Below, one piece after another: positions 51,842 to 60,619 of a stretch of 64,000 nt of DNA. Within the stretch, counting starts at the first letter, position 1, and each line of letters begins with the position of its first letter. This stretch comes from Geomonas agri (lineage in GTDB: Bacteria > Desulfobacterota > Desulfuromonadia > Geobacterales > Geobacteraceae), in assembly GCF_020179605.1 (NCBI RefSeq), contig NZ_JAINZO010000001.1, forward strand, positions 1,054,001-1,118,000, given 5' to 3'. Made by a program: the position numbers and the translations under genes. A model generated the notes under the pieces. The model had not been told where the DNA came from and made no database searches. It saw only the letters and a program-made list of their open reading frames with translations.

Positions 51842-52378
51842 ATGGCGGAACTGAAAGGAAGCAAGACAGAGAAGAACCTGCAGGACGCGTTCGCCGGCGA
51901 GTCGATGGCGCGCAACAAGTACACCTACTACGCGGCGGTGGCCAAGAAGGAAGGGTACGAGCAGATCGCGGCACTGTTTCTCGAAACGGCTGAGAACGAG
52001 AAGGAGCATGCCAAGCTGCACTTCAAAGCCCTCTCCGGGCTCGGCGACACCATCACCAACCTGAAAGCCGCTGCGGCTGGCGAGTACGCCGAGTGGGTCG
52101 ACATGTACCCGCGCATGGCCAAGGAGGCCCGCGAAGAGGGCTTCACCGCTATCGCCGCCATGTTTGACGGCATTGCCGCCATCGAGAAGGCACACCAGGA
52201 GCGCTACAAGGCCCTGCTGGCGTCGGTAGAAGAGGGGACCGTCTTCAAGGATGAGGCTCCCACTAGCTGGAAGTGCCGTAATTGCGGCCACATCCACGAG
52301 GGAACCGATGCACCCGATATGTGCCCGGTCTGCCATCACCCCAAGGCGCACTTCGAGCGTCTGGCCGAAAATTACTAA
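51842..52378 (+). CDS. rbr: rubrerythrin
   Basis: Peroxide reductase of anaerobes. 178 residues, the classic architecture: diiron four-helix bundle (residues 1-140; KNLQDAFAGESMARNKYTYYA, ETAENEKEHAKLHFK, AAMFDGIAAIEKAHQERY) and a C-terminal rubredoxin-like domain with two CxxC pairs (WKCRNCGHIHEG and DMCPVCHHPKAHF). AAAGGAGAA is upstream of the ATG. It probably works with the ferritin-like protein elsewhere in the window. Confidence 0.96.
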   Translation: MAELKGSKTEKNLQDAFAGESMARNKYTYYAAVAKKEGYEQIAALFLETAENEKEHAKLHFKALSGLGDTITNLKAAAAGEYAEWVDMYPRMAKEAREEGFTAIAAMFDGIAAIEKAHQERYKALLASVEEGTVFKDEAPTSWKCRNCGHIHEGTDAPDMCPVCHHPKAHFERLAENY

Positions 52379-52383
52379 CCTGC

Positions 52384-52418
52384 CGGGGTGGGGGAGACCA
52401 CTTCTCCCTCGCCCCTGT
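52384..52418 (+). terminator. possible terminator after rubrerythrin
   Basis: GGGGTGGGGGAGA pairs with TCTCCCTCGCCCC across a short loop; T-tract weak. Confidence 0.45.
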
Positions 52419-52483
52419 TCCGCTTCATCCCCGTTGGGCCTGCCTCCACGCTGCGTGCGGTTCATCCAAGACAGCAAAATCCC

Positions 52484-52513
52484 TTGTATACGGCAGACTT
52501 TACGTGCTATGAT
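52484..52513 (+). promoter_or_regulatory. putative promoter of the kinase-BON gene
   Basis: TTGTAT (52484-52489), 18-bp spacer, TATGAT (52508-52513), about 33 bp before the start codon. Confidence 0.5.
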
Positions 52514-52545
52514 GCGGCGGTTTCTCATTAGCAAAGGAGGCTTGC

Positions 52546-53367
52546 ATGGCAATCATCACAATTTCCAGGGAGATGGGGACCGGCGCCTACGCCATTGCCA
52601 AGGAACTGGCAAAGAAGCTCAAGTACACCCTCGTTGACCGCGTAAAGATCGAGGAATTGGCCCCCGCCTACGGCCTGACCCCCGAGATCCTGGAAAGGGT
52701 GGACGAGAAGCCGCCGTCCTATCGCACCGCCGAAGACCGCCTCCAAGCTGCGCATCTTGCTACTATGGAGCTCATCCTGCTGGACTGCGCCAAGAAGGGT
52801 AACGTGATCCTCTACGGCAGAGGGGCACAGGATCTCATCAAGGTGCTGACCACCGTGCTCAGGGTCCGCTTCATAGCGCCTTTTGAAGACCGGGTGGAAA
52901 AGTTTGCCGAAAGGGAGTGGATCGATCCGGACCTGGCCCGCGAGCTGATCAGGAGGAGCGACCACCAGTTGGGCGGCTTTATCCATTTCTACTTCGATCG
53001 TGACTGGAATGACCCGCTGGCCTATGACCTGCTTTTCAACACCAAGTCTTCCACCCCGCACGCCATGATCGAAGCTATCATCGCCGCCTCCAAGGATCCC
53101 CGTCTCAAGGAAGGGGAGGAGGAGTCCATGGCACTGCTCGAAGACCTGATCGTGGCCAAGAGGGTCGAGGCCGAGCTGCTCAAGTCGTCGCTGGCACGGG
53201 CCCTGAAATTCTGCATCAGCTGCGAGGACGGCATCGTCACCCTGGCCGGTCACGTCCAGACCGAGGAGGAGATCGAGGAAGCCATCGAACTGGCCAGGTC
53301 CGTGGAGGGCGTCACCGACGTCGAAAGCGATCTGGATGTACTGAGCTACAAGCCGGTGAAGGATTAA
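52546..53367 (+). CDS. cytidylate kinase-like domain fused to BON domain
   Basis: A 273-residue protein. Residues 1-195 are a cytidylate kinase-like (Cytidylate_kin2) module: IITISREMGTGAYAIAKELAKKL, where the usual ISRQFGSGG P-loop is changed to EMGTGAYA, then LYGRGAQDLI and the lid region FIAPFEDRVEKFAERE. Residues about 205-270 are a BON domain (LARALKFCISCEDGIVTLAG, then GHVQTEEEIEEAIELARSVE), usually found in envelope or osmotic stress proteins. The combination suggests a regulatory nucleotide-binding role rather than CMP phosphorylation. A good promoter lies upstream and AAAGGAGG before the ATG. Confidence 0.82.
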   Translation: MAIITISREMGTGAYAIAKELAKKLKYTLVDRVKIEELAPAYGLTPEILERVDEKPPSYRTAEDRLQAAHLATMELILLDCAKKGNVILYGRGAQDLIKVLTTVLRVRFIAPFEDRVEKFAEREWIDPDLARELIRRSDHQLGGFIHFYFDRDWNDPLAYDLLFNTKSSTPHAMIEAIIAASKDPRLKEGEEESMALLEDLIVAKRVEAELLKSSLARALKFCISCEDGIVTLAGHVQTEEEIEEAIELARSVEGVTDVESDLDVLSYKPVKD

Positions 53368-53393
53368 AGGCAGGGACTAGGGACCGGCACTAC

Positions 53394-53484
53394 AAATAAA
53401 AAGGGGCTGGGAGCGTAGGTGCGGGGGGCGGAAACCATTAGCGGTTTTTCCAGCCCCCAGCCCTTAGCCTCCAGCCCCTTTGTT
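53394..53484. terminator. long imperfect dyad between convergent genes
   Basis: AAATAAAAAGGGGCTGG on the left pairs with CCAGCCCCTTTGTTTTT on the right; the interior is a run of CCAGCCC/TAGCC repeats. It fits a bidirectional terminator for the kinase-BON and PHP genes. Confidence 0.6.
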
Positions 53485-53485
53485 T

Positions 53486-54343
53486 TTAGCCTCTCTGGCT
53501 TTGGGCCCGCTTCAGCGCCTCGACGCAGGTATAGGGTATGGCCATGCTCCCCTTGCCGGTACCCATGTTGATCCCTTCCTCGATGCCGTGGTAATCGGAA
53601 CCGCCGGTCCAGATCAGCCCCTTTTTCTCCGCGGTAGATACCAGGAAGGCGCTTTCCTGTTCGTTGCAGACGTTGTTGAAAGCCTCCACCCCGGCAAGCC
53701 CCATGGCGCAGAGCTCGTCGATGATGCGGGTCAGCGTGTCGCGGTCGTTGGTTATGGTGGTGGGGTGGGCCAGCACCGCTACCCCGCCGAGCTTCTGCAC
53801 TGTCGCCAGCGCCTCTTCCATCGGGAAATAGCGTTTGGGGACATCGCACGGGAGCAGGTAGCGCACGAAGGCGTCCTGCATATCCCTTACGTATCCCTTG
53901 CTCATCAGTACCTGCGCGATGTGGGGGCGTCCCAGTGCCCCTCCCGCCAGTGCGGCTGCTTCGGCGCTGGAAATGGGTGCTCTCCCTTCCGTTGCCAGCT
54001 TCTCGTTGATGCGCCCCACGATCGCCTCGCCGCGTGCTTCCCTGCGATCCCTGAATTCCTTAAGAATGGACTGTAATTGCGCATCGTGGTGATCGAGGAG
54101 GTAGCCGAGCAGGTGGACGTCCTTGAACGAGCTGTAGGCGACGGAGAACTCGAGGGCAGGCAGCACCTCCACACCGGCGGCAGCGCCTGCCGCGAGTGCC
54201 TCGTCGATGCCGTCCACGGTATCATGGTCCGCCAGCGCGATCGCCTTGAGTCCGAGTCCTTTGGCCATGGCCACCAGCTCGCTGGGGGTACGCACCCCGT
54301 CGGAAAAGGTGGAATGTAAATGCAGGTCTACCAGTTCTCTCAT
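53486..54343 (-). CDS. PHP-domain phosphoesterase (3',5'-nucleoside bisphosphate phosphatase/RNase AM-like)
   Basis: A 285-residue PHP metallophosphatase. Metal-binding motifs: VDLHLHSTFSDGVRTP at the N-terminus, ALADHDTVDG, LEFSVAYS, VLAHPTT and the C-terminal GSDYHGIEEG. This pattern matches YciV/RnaAM-like enzymes, which hydrolyse pAp and trim 5'-rRNA ends. Convergent with the kinase-BON gene. AGGGAGATAC precedes the ATG. Confidence 0.88.
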   Translation of the reverse strand: MRELVDLHLHSTFSDGVRTPSELVAMAKGLGLKAIALADHDTVDGIDEALAAGAAAGVEVLPALEFSVAYSSFKDVHLLGYLLDHHDAQLQSILKEFRDRREARGEAIVGRINEKLATEGRAPISSAEAAALAGGALGRPHIAQVLMSKGYVRDMQDAFVRYLLPCDVPKRYFPMEEALATVQKLGGVAVLAHPTTITNDRDTLTRIIDELCAMGLAGVEAFNNVCNEQESAFLVSTAEKKGLIWTGGSDYHGIEEGINMGTGKGSMAIPYTCVEALKRAQSQRG

Positions 54344-54419
54344 GTATCTCCCTCGAATTTGATCAGGCCATTATAGGGTGTTCTCCCGTTTGTGCAATAG
54401 GGAAGGACGCAGTTAGCAG

Positions 54420-54448
54420 TTGCCTTGACTGGTACCATCTTGTATAAG
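54420..54448 (+). promoter_or_regulatory. promoter of the small membrane protein and nth
   Basis: TTGCCT (54420-54425), 17-bp spacer, TATAAG (54443-54448), 36 bp before the GTG at 54484. Confidence 0.55.
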
Positions 54449-54483
54449 GAAGCATTACTTTTGAAAGAACGATAGAGGTGTGT

Positions 54484-54708
54484 GTGGCAAAAACGAAGGG
54501 GATGGCTGGAGCGGTATTCGCACTGTCCACGTTTATCATAGGGGGGCTTCTTACTTTCACTGGTTTGGGGCTGATAGCCTTTATGAAGAACCAGGACCTG
54601 CTCGGCTGGGGGGAGGGGCGCAGCATCGGCATACTGCTGGTATGCGTGGGACTGCTCGCTTCCATCATGGGCGTACTGGTAATGCGCGTGATCACCAACA
54701 GGTTATGA
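54484..54708 (+). CDS. small two-helix membrane protein
   Basis: A 74-residue protein with two hydrophobic helices (about 7-27 and 48-66) separated by a polar loop (KNQDLLGWGEGR). Start taken as GTG 54484 with AGAGG 5 bases upstream; a GTG two codons earlier is possible. It is one base before the nth start and shares its promoter. No family recognised. Confidence 0.65.
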   Translation: MAKTKGMAGAVFALSTFIIGGLLTFTGLGLIAFMKNQDLLGWGEGRSIGILLVCVGLLASIMGVLVMRVITNRL

Positions 54709-54709
54709 C

Positions 54710-55366
54710 ATGAGGGACGACCAGATCCACCAGGCGATAACGATCCTCACCGAGGCGGTCAAGGCCTGGGTGAGCCCCGCGGTGACCATCGTCGCCACGC
54801 AGGGGAAGGATCCTTTCAAGGTGCTGGTCTCCTGCATCCTATCGCTGCGGACCCGCGACCAAGTCACCGCCGACGCTTCGGCCCGGCTTTTCGCCCTGGC
54901 GGATTCCCCTGAAAAGATGATCCACCTTGATGTGCCGCGGATCGAGGCGGCCATCTACCCGGTCGGCTTCTACCGCGTCAAGGCTGAGCAGATTCTCGAG
55001 ATATCGCGCTCGTTGTGCGAACTGTACCGGGGAGCGGTCCCGGATGAGCTGGAGACGCTGCTGAAATTCAAGGGGGTTGGGAGGAAGACCGCTAACCTGG
55101 TGCTCACCCTCGGTTTCGGCAAGCCCGGTATCTGCGTCGACATCCACGTGCACCGGATCTCCAACCGATGGGGCTACGTCAAGACCCGCACCCCGGAACA
55201 GACGGAATTCGCACTGAGAGAGAAACTGCCGGCGGAGTACTGGATCATAATCAACGATCTTCTGGTGACTTTCGGGCAGAACCAGTGCACGCCACTTTCA
55301 CCGAGGTGCTCGACCTGTCCGTTGTACGATCTGTGCGACAGGGTGTCTGTTACCAAATCAAGATAA
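54710..55366 (+). CDS. nth: endonuclease III
   Basis: Base-excision repair glycosylase/AP-lyase for oxidised pyrimidines. 218 residues. The helix-hairpin-helix LLKFKGVGRKTANLVLT (catalytic Lys near 124) and the catalytic Asp region ICVDIHVHRISNRWG are clear. The C-terminal [4Fe-4S] Cys are in QCTPLSPRCSTCPLYDLC. ATG is one base after the membrane protein stop, so translation is coupled. Confidence 0.95.
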   Translation: MRDDQIHQAITILTEAVKAWVSPAVTIVATQGKDPFKVLVSCILSLRTRDQVTADASARLFALADSPEKMIHLDVPRIEAAIYPVGFYRVKAEQILEISRSLCELYRGAVPDELETLLKFKGVGRKTANLVLTLGFGKPGICVDIHVHRISNRWGYVKTRTPEQTEFALREKLPAEYWIIINDLLVTFGQNQCTPLSPRCSTCPLYDLCDRVSVTKSR

Positions 55367-55475
55367 AACAGTGTTGCACAAACTCGCTCTTTGAGTATAA
55401 TGGGGCCTTGAGTTTTTTGGTACTAAGCAAAAATGCTATCCGCTGGTGCAGAGCATCAGCCACTCTGGGGGGATT

Positions 55476-56333
55476 ATGCTTAAGAAGATAGGTTTCGTCG
55501 GTCTGGGCACCGTCGGCGTTCACATGGCAGCTAACCTTGCCAAGTCGGACTACCAATTAACGGTGTTTGACCAAGACGCAAATGCGATGGCTGAACTTGC
55601 CAAGCTGGGCGTGAAAGTCGGCGAATCGCCGATGGCCACCGCCAAAGGGCAGGATCTGGTTATCGTAATCGTGCCGGAGAGCAAGTACCTGGTCTTTGGC
55701 GAGAACGGCGTCCTGGAAGGGATCGACCCCGGCACCATTCTGGTCGACATGGGCACCCACTGCCTGGAGACCATTGAGCGCATGGCCGAGGAAGCGAAGG
55801 CGCGCCGGGTCATGTTCCTCGAGGCGCCGGTCTGGGGGAGCAAAGAGCACGCGGCCAACGGGTTGCTCACCATCCTCGCCGGTGGCGACGAAGCCCTTTT
55901 GGGTCGTTGCCGTGAGCCGTTCTCCTATTTCGGCCTCAATATCATCCATATCGGCAAGATCGGCGACGCCACCCGCATGAAACTGATCGTGAACCTGCTG
56001 CAGGCAGAGATGATGCAGTCCCTTTCCGAGGGGCTGGTCTTCGGCGAGAAGATGGGCTTCAAACCTGACAAGATTCTCGAGGTGCTCGATTCCGGCGGGG
56101 TTGCCTCGCCGCTGTTCCACTCCAAGGGGCGCTCCATCGCGCGCGGCGACTTCAGCCGTAACCTGGCGCTCAAGTACGTCGACTCGCAGATGCGTCGCGT
56201 ACTGGAGATGGCCGATAAACTGGGACTCGATCTCCCCGCCGCGAAGACCGTCTCCCAGATCTACGATCAGGCCGTCAAGGATGGTCGCGGCGAAGAGGAT
56301 TTCTCCGCCATCGTAAAGCTGCTGCGCAAGTAG
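55476..56333 (+). CDS. NAD(P)-dependent beta-hydroxyacid dehydrogenase family protein
   Basis: A 285-residue dehydrogenase of the 3-hydroxyisobutyrate/glyoxylate reductase family. N-terminal Rossmann motif KIGFVGLGTVGVHMAANL; substrate motif VWGSKEHAANGLLTILAGG (family: D/E-x-PVSGG); catalytic Lys near residue 170 in IGDATRMKLIVNLL. In Geobacter, close relatives are described as glyoxylate/succinic semialdehyde reductases; which substrate applies here is not decided by sequence. ATG 55476 is preceded by GGGGGGATT. A terminator follows. Confidence 0.88.
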   Translation: MLKKIGFVGLGTVGVHMAANLAKSDYQLTVFDQDANAMAELAKLGVKVGESPMATAKGQDLVIVIVPESKYLVFGENGVLEGIDPGTILVDMGTHCLETIERMAEEAKARRVMFLEAPVWGSKEHAANGLLTILAGGDEALLGRCREPFSYFGLNIIHIGKIGDATRMKLIVNLLQAEMMQSLSEGLVFGEKMGFKPDKILEVLDSGGVASPLFHSKGRSIARGDFSRNLALKYVDSQMRRVLEMADKLGLDLPAAKTVSQIYDQAVKDGRGEEDFSAIVKLLRK

Positions 56334-56356
56334 CCACTGTTTTACACTTGTCGTCC

Positions 56357-56391
56357 AAAGAGGCGCCCCCCAAAAGGGCGCCTCTTTTTTT
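56357..56391 (+). terminator. terminator of the dehydrogenase gene
   Basis: Perfect 12-bp stem AAAGAGGCGCCC / GGGCGCCTCTTT followed by a T-run. Confidence 0.92.
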
Positions 56392-56449
56392 GCTTCCGGA
56401 ATGATGTGCGGTGCACTCTCCCATCAAGCGTCGTCCGCGCCTCGCGTTC

Positions 56450-56476
56450 CCCCCTTTGCGAAGGGGGGACAGGGGG
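56450..56476. repeat. dyad of the CCCCCTTTGC family
   Basis: CCCCCCTTTGCGAAGGGGGG core, the same as the cores at 45404 and 45490, without a T-run. Confidence 0.5.
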
Positions 56477-56763
56477 AGTTTTCCCCGCTCCGCCTCCTTT
56501 TGCCCGCCCAAATCAACATCCACCCACCATCTCCTGCACCTCCGCACCTGTCCCACAACATCCCATTCCCCATCTATAAATGAAAAAAAATTGTGTGTAC
56601 AAAAAAGTTACGGATGCAGTAAAAATAGATATTCAATTTTTTAAAAACTATTTGGATTGTTTTTAACAGGTACTAATTGTTAATTATCTGATCACAAAAC
56701 AATAAGTACTTTTACTGTTACGGTTTACACATGTAGAGATAGGATTGTAGTAGGCGTAACGTT

Positions 56764-56783
56764 ATTACTACTTCAGTAGTAAT
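56764..56783. promoter_or_regulatory. perfect inverted repeat just before the ftsH ribosome-binding site
   Basis: ATTACTAC / GTAGTAAT around TTCA. It sits directly before GGGAGAACT and the ATG, so it could bind a repressor or fold in the mRNA and mask the ribosome-binding site. Confidence 0.45.
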
Positions 56784-56792
56784 GGGAGAACT

Positions 56793-58586
56793 ATGGGGAA
56801 CACTAGAAACAAGAAGCTTCTGTTTTTGGGTCTGTCTTTGAGCTTTTTGGCCCTGGTCGGTTATGGCCTCTATTCCTGGCAGCAATCACACGCGGATACT
56901 AGCAGGCAAATCAGCTACACCACCTTCATTCAGAAAGTATCGGCCGGCAATATAGCCAAGGTGAGGATCGTCGGCGACGAGATCACCGCCCACGCTAAAA
57001 ACGGCGAGAAGTTCAACCTCTTTCTCCCGGCAGGCGCCTACCTCGGCGATCTGCTCATCGCCAAGAAGGTCGATTTCTCCTCGACACCTCCGTCCGGCGG
57101 GCCTAACTGGTTCGAGATTGGTTTCCTGGTTGCAGTCGGCATATTCCTGTTTGTCATCCTGAGACGTTTCACCGGCATGGGGAGAAGCCGTGCCCGCGTG
57201 GTCGACTACTCAGAATCGACCACCCGTTTCAGTGACGTGGCCGGCGCCGAGGAGGCCAAGGCGGAACTGCTGGACACGGTCGAGTTTCTCAAGGATCCCG
57301 AGAAGTTCTCCACACTGGGTGGCAAGATGCCCACCGGCGTGCTCCTCGTAGGCCCTCCGGGCACCGGCAAGACCTTGATCGCACGTGCGGTCGCGGGGGA
57401 GGCGGACGTTCCTTTCTTCTCCATATCCGGTTCGGAATTCGTCGAGATGTATGTCGGCGTGGGCGCGTCGCGGGTCAGGGACCTGTTCGCGCAGGCCAAG
57501 AAGGCGGCGCCCTGCATCGTGTTCATCGACGAGATCGATGCGGTCGGCCGCAAGCGTGACGCAGCCGCCGGCGGCGGCGCCAGCGACGAACGCGACCAGA
57601 CCCTGAACCAGTTGCTAGTTGAGATGGACGGCTTCGAGGTGAACTCCGGCATCGTGGTGCTGGCCGCCACCAACCGCCCAGAGATCCTCGACGCGGCGCT
57701 GCTGCGCTCCGGGCGCTTCGACCGTCAGGTCACCGTGGGCTCCCCCGACATCAGGGGACGTGAGGCAATCCTCAAGGTGCACGCGAAGAACGTCCCGCTG
57801 CACGATGCAGTCGACCTGTTGGTCATCGCGCGCGGCACGCCCGGTTTCTCCGGCGCCGATTTGGCCAACGTGGTCAACGAGGCCGCCATACTCGCCGCGC
57901 GCTCCAACAAGGGTGTGGTCGAGATGATCGACTTCGACCTGGCCAAGGACAAGGTGCTCATGGGCGCCGAGAAGAAGTCCATGGTCCTCTCCGACAAACT
58001 AAAGCTTTCCACCGCGTATCACGAGGCGGGCCACGTTCTGGTGGCGAAACTTACTCCGGACGCCGACCCGGTACACAAGGTGACCATCATCCCCAGGGGA
58101 CGGGCAATGGGGGTTACCGTGCAGATCCCCGAAGACGACATCTACTGCTACACCAAGGAGATGCTGGTCGCCCACCTCAAGGTGCTCATGGGTGGGCGTG
58201 CTGCCGAGGAGCTTATTTACAGCACCACCACCACGGGGGCTGGCAACGACCTTGCCCGTGCCACCGACACCGCGCGCAGGATGGTCAGCGAGTGGGGCAT
58301 GTCGCGTGCCTTTGGCCCGGTGGCCTTCGGACACAACGAGAACACCGATAACGGCGGGAAGAAAGGCTTCAGCGATGTCACCGCGCGCGAGATGGACAAC
58401 GAGATCCGCTCCATCGTCAGCGGCTGCTACCAGGGCGTCGTGACCCTGTTGCAGGAAAACATGGACGCTCTCGAGCGGCTGACCCGGGAACTGGTTGTCA
58501 AGGAAACTCTCGACGCCGGCGAGATAGACAGCATCCTGGGGTTCGGGGACGATAACAGCAGCGATCCGGTATCCGCGGCAGCGTAA
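56793..58586 (+). CDS. ftsH: ATP-dependent zinc metalloprotease FtsH
   Basis: Membrane-anchored AAA+ protease. 597 residues, slightly shorter than usual. Two transmembrane helices (about 9-27 and 108-127) flank a small periplasmic domain. AAA motifs: [19 protein letters not shown] (Walker A), [12 protein letters not shown] (Walker B), [23 protein letters not shown]. Protease site HEAGH near residue 410, third zinc ligand region [14 protein letters not shown]. Start has GGGAG 5 bases upstream. Confidence 0.96.
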   Translation: MGNTRNKKLLFLGLSLSFLALVGYGLYSWQQSHADTSRQISYTTFIQKVSAGNIAKVRIVGDEITAHAKNGEKFNLFLPAGAYLGDLLIAKKVDFSSTPPSGGPNWFEIGFLVAVGIFLFVILRRFTGMGRSRARVVDYSESTTRFSDVAGAEEAKAELLDTVEFLKDPEKFSTLGGKMPTGVLLVGPPGTGKTLIARAVAGEADVPFFSISGSEFVEMYVGVGASRVRDLFAQAKKAAPCIVFIDEIDAVGRKRDAAAGGGASDERDQTLNQLLVEMDGFEVNSGIVVLAATNRPEILDAALLRSGRFDRQVTVGSPDIRGREAILKVHAKNVPLHDAVDLLVIARGTPGFSGADLANVVNEAAILAARSNKGVVEMIDFDLAKDKVLMGAEKKSMVLSDKLKLSTAYHEAGHVLVAKLTPDADPVHKVTIIPRGRAMGVTVQIPEDDIYCYTKEMLVAHLKVLMGGRAAEELIYSTTTTGAGNDLARATDTARRMVSEWGMSRAFGPVAFGHNENTDNGGKKGFSDVTAREMDNEIRSIVSGCYQGVVTLLQENMDALERLTRELVVKETLDAGEIDSILGFGDDNSSDPVSAAA

Positions 58587-58629
58587 CACTGTCGGCGGCA
58601 GCCTAACCAATCCAGCCTGGAAACAACCT

Positions 58630-58674
58630 GGGGGATCGGCGCGCTCTACCACGCGCCGGTCCCCCTTTGCTTTC
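58630..58674 (+). terminator. terminator of ftsH
   Basis: Stem GGGGATCGGCGCG / CGCGCCGGTCCCC followed by a pyrimidine-rich CCTTTGCTTTCT tract. Confidence 0.8.
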
Positions 58675-58761
58675 TCAATCAGCAGCAAAAGCTTGCCCCC
58701 ACCAGCCGATCGATGTTATGAAAGAGCCTGGCCCTGGCCCATTTGAACCGAGGAGCACCCG

Positions 58762-59241
58762 ATGACCAACAACGATGTTTTCCGCAGACTGCGCTACGCG
58801 CTGAACCTCAACACCCAGGCTGTCGTGGAGGCGTTTCGGCTTTCGGACATGAAGATGGGGCAGGCGGACATCACCAGCTTGGTCAAGAAGGATGATGAGG
58901 AAGGGTTCCGCGAGTGCGGCGACGATGTCCTCCAGGCGTTTCTGGACGGCCTCATTGCCTTGAAGCGGGGCAAGCGTGAAGGGGCGGAGAGCAAGGTGGC
59001 ACCGTTACCGGAGCAACTGACCAACAACGACATCCTCAAGAAGATCCGTATTGCCCTGAGTCTGAAAGAAGACGAGATGCTGGCCATCTTCAAACTGGCC
59101 AAATTCCCGGTTTCCAAGTCCGAGCTCAGTGCGGTGTTCCGCGCCAAGGGGCAGGAGAACTACAAGCCGTGCGGCGACCAGATGCTGCGTAATTTTCTCA
59201 AGGGGCTGACCATGAAGTACCGGGAAGGTGCCCAGGACTAA
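58762..59241 (+). CDS. DUF1456 (YehS) family protein
   Basis: A 159-residue protein made of two similar halves, each about 65 residues: NNDVFRRLRYALNLNT, then LVKKDDEEGFRECGDDVLQAFLDGLI, and NNDILKKIRIALSLKEDEM, then FRAKGQENYKPCGDQMLRNFLKGLT. This is the DUF1456/YehS pattern; function unknown. AGGAGC lies before the ATG. Confidence 0.88.
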   Translation: MTNNDVFRRLRYALNLNTQAVVEAFRLSDMKMGQADITSLVKKDDEEGFRECGDDVLQAFLDGLIALKRGKREGAESKVAPLPEQLTNNDILKKIRIALSLKEDEMLAIFKLAKFPVSKSELSAVFRAKGQENYKPCGDQMLRNFLKGLTMKYREGAQD

Positions 59242-59260
59242 AGGCTGAAGGGAGGTTCGT

Positions 59261-59701
59261 TTGGACCGTCACGAAGTCGAAGGGGCCGCTGTCACGGCCG
59301 GAACTACCGAAACCGGAGTTGCTGGCGTCAAGGCTGCTGATGGTGAAACTGCCGGAACTGCCAATGTTGAAGCTAGTGAAGCTGCCGAAGTGATCGACCC
59401 GGCTGTCATTGCCCGTGGCCTGGTTGCGGTGCGCAAGCGCCGCTGGTGCCTCTGGATCGTCCTCATCGTTTACCTTCCGACCATGTACCTGACCCAGAGG
59501 ATTACCCATTCCTTCAGCGGCTCGATGCCGGTCTTTTTCTGCTGGTTCGCCGTGCTGCTCTGCGTCATGTTTTATTCCGCAACCGCCCGGTGCCCGCGCT
59601 GCCGCAACTACTACCACATGCAGGGGATGGCGCTACTTTATCTGCGCAAGTGCCTGCACTGCCAACTCCCCCTCAACGCTGACAAAGGTGACAGGTTCTA
59701 G
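59261..59701 (+). CDS. membrane protein with zinc-ribbon-like tail
   Basis: A 146-residue protein. Residues 1-50 are low complexity (Ala, Glu, Thr, Val rich), then two membrane helices (about 62-78 and 88-108), then a cytoplasmic or periplasmic tail with two CxxC pairs, CPRCRNYYHM and CLHCQLPL, likely a zinc ribbon. TTG start at 59261 with GGAGG 6 bases upstream. No family recognised. Its stop overlaps the convergent gene at 59698 by 4 bases. Confidence 0.65.
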   Translation: MDRHEVEGAAVTAGTTETGVAGVKAADGETAGTANVEASEAAEVIDPAVIARGLVAVRKRRWCLWIVLIVYLPTMYLTQRITHSFSGSMPVFFCWFAVLLCVMFYSATARCPRCRNYYHMQGMALLYLRKCLHCQLPLNADKGDRF

Positions 59702-60366
59702 GGAGTGCCTGCTTCCTTTCCTTGCGTTATTTCTGTATATGCCTTCTGGGCCCTGTCCACCACTGACAACTCCGTCTCGAGTTCATACAAGAGGCTGTCC
59801 CCGTCCACGTCACTCTTGCGCATGAATATTTCCATGTCTCTTACGCCTTGCTCGTTCAACTCTTGAGACAGGTACTCGTCGATGGCCTCTATGTCGAGTT
59901 CGAAGGCCCGATAGGCCCGTTGTACCGCCTGTCCCTGCTCGGCGATAGGCTCGAAGGCGTCTCCCAGCTCCATGCGAGGCAGCTTCGCATTACCTGACAG
60001 CCTTGGGTAGCGACACTCTCCTGCCGATTTTTCCCCCTCAACCAGGTAAGCATTGCCCTGGTAGTGCATCCCGTTGGCGTGCTGAACCAGCTTTTCGCCC
60101 GCGCCGGTCATGGTGTTGACCTCCTCCCTGAAGGCTCGGTAGGCGCGCGGCAGGTCGGCTTGGTCGGCGAACTTCACGTCTTCCAGCGCCTTGCGTGTTT
60201 TCTGTGTTTTTAGCTGCGCGTACTGCAGGTCGTCCTGCACCGTCTGCAGCGATGCGCTGTTCCCCTGCCGCAACCCTACCCACCTTGACGTGCATCCCGT
60301 CAACGACATCCCAATGAAGACTACCGTCAGCCAACCGAGAGGACGAAGTGAGTTCAGTTGTCTCAT
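59698..60366 (-). CDS. DUF2959-like lipoprotein
   Basis: A 222-residue lipoprotein with lipobox SLTGC (Cys25). The mature part is helical and charged (LKTQKTRKALEDVKFADQ, then DIEAIDEYLSQELNEQGV) and resembles DUF2959 proteins, which are otherwise uncharacterised. AGGAGCTGTC precedes the ATG. Confidence 0.65.
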   Translation of the reverse strand: MRQLNSLRPLGWLTVVFIGMSLTGCTSRWVGLRQGNSASLQTVQDDLQYAQLKTQKTRKALEDVKFADQADLPRAYRAFREEVNTMTGAGEKLVQHANGMHYQGNAYLVEGEKSAGECRYPRLSGNAKLPRMELGDAFEPIAEQGQAVQRAYRAFELDIEAIDEYLSQELNEQGVRDMEIFMRKSDVDGDSLLYELETELSVVDRAQKAYTEITQGKEAGTP

Positions 60367-60619
60367 GACAGCTCCTGTTATGCTATTGCGATTGGTTAAT
60401 CGTACTTAATGTGTTGCGGGTGTCAACGCGCCTGGTGGAACAAAAAACGGCGTCGGATGCCAGCTCGGTGGCAGCAGGGAAAGGTGAGAAGAGGGCGCAC
60501 CGATACCTGGGATTTTTGGTAAAATGAAGACACTCAGCTCTGCTGCTAATGAGAGTGCAACCCATTTCATTTCGGCTGCCGTAACCGATTTCATTGGTTA
60601 TGGCAGCGTGGAGGAAATC

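Larger units (their letters stand above)
56334..56792. other. intergenic region before ftsH
   Basis: Holds a terminator, one GC-rich dyad of the CCCCCTTTGC family, and about 200 bp of strongly AT-rich sequence before ftsH. No coding sequence. The AT-rich part may carry several promoters or nucleoid-protein binding sites; no single one is convincing. Confidence 0.45.
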
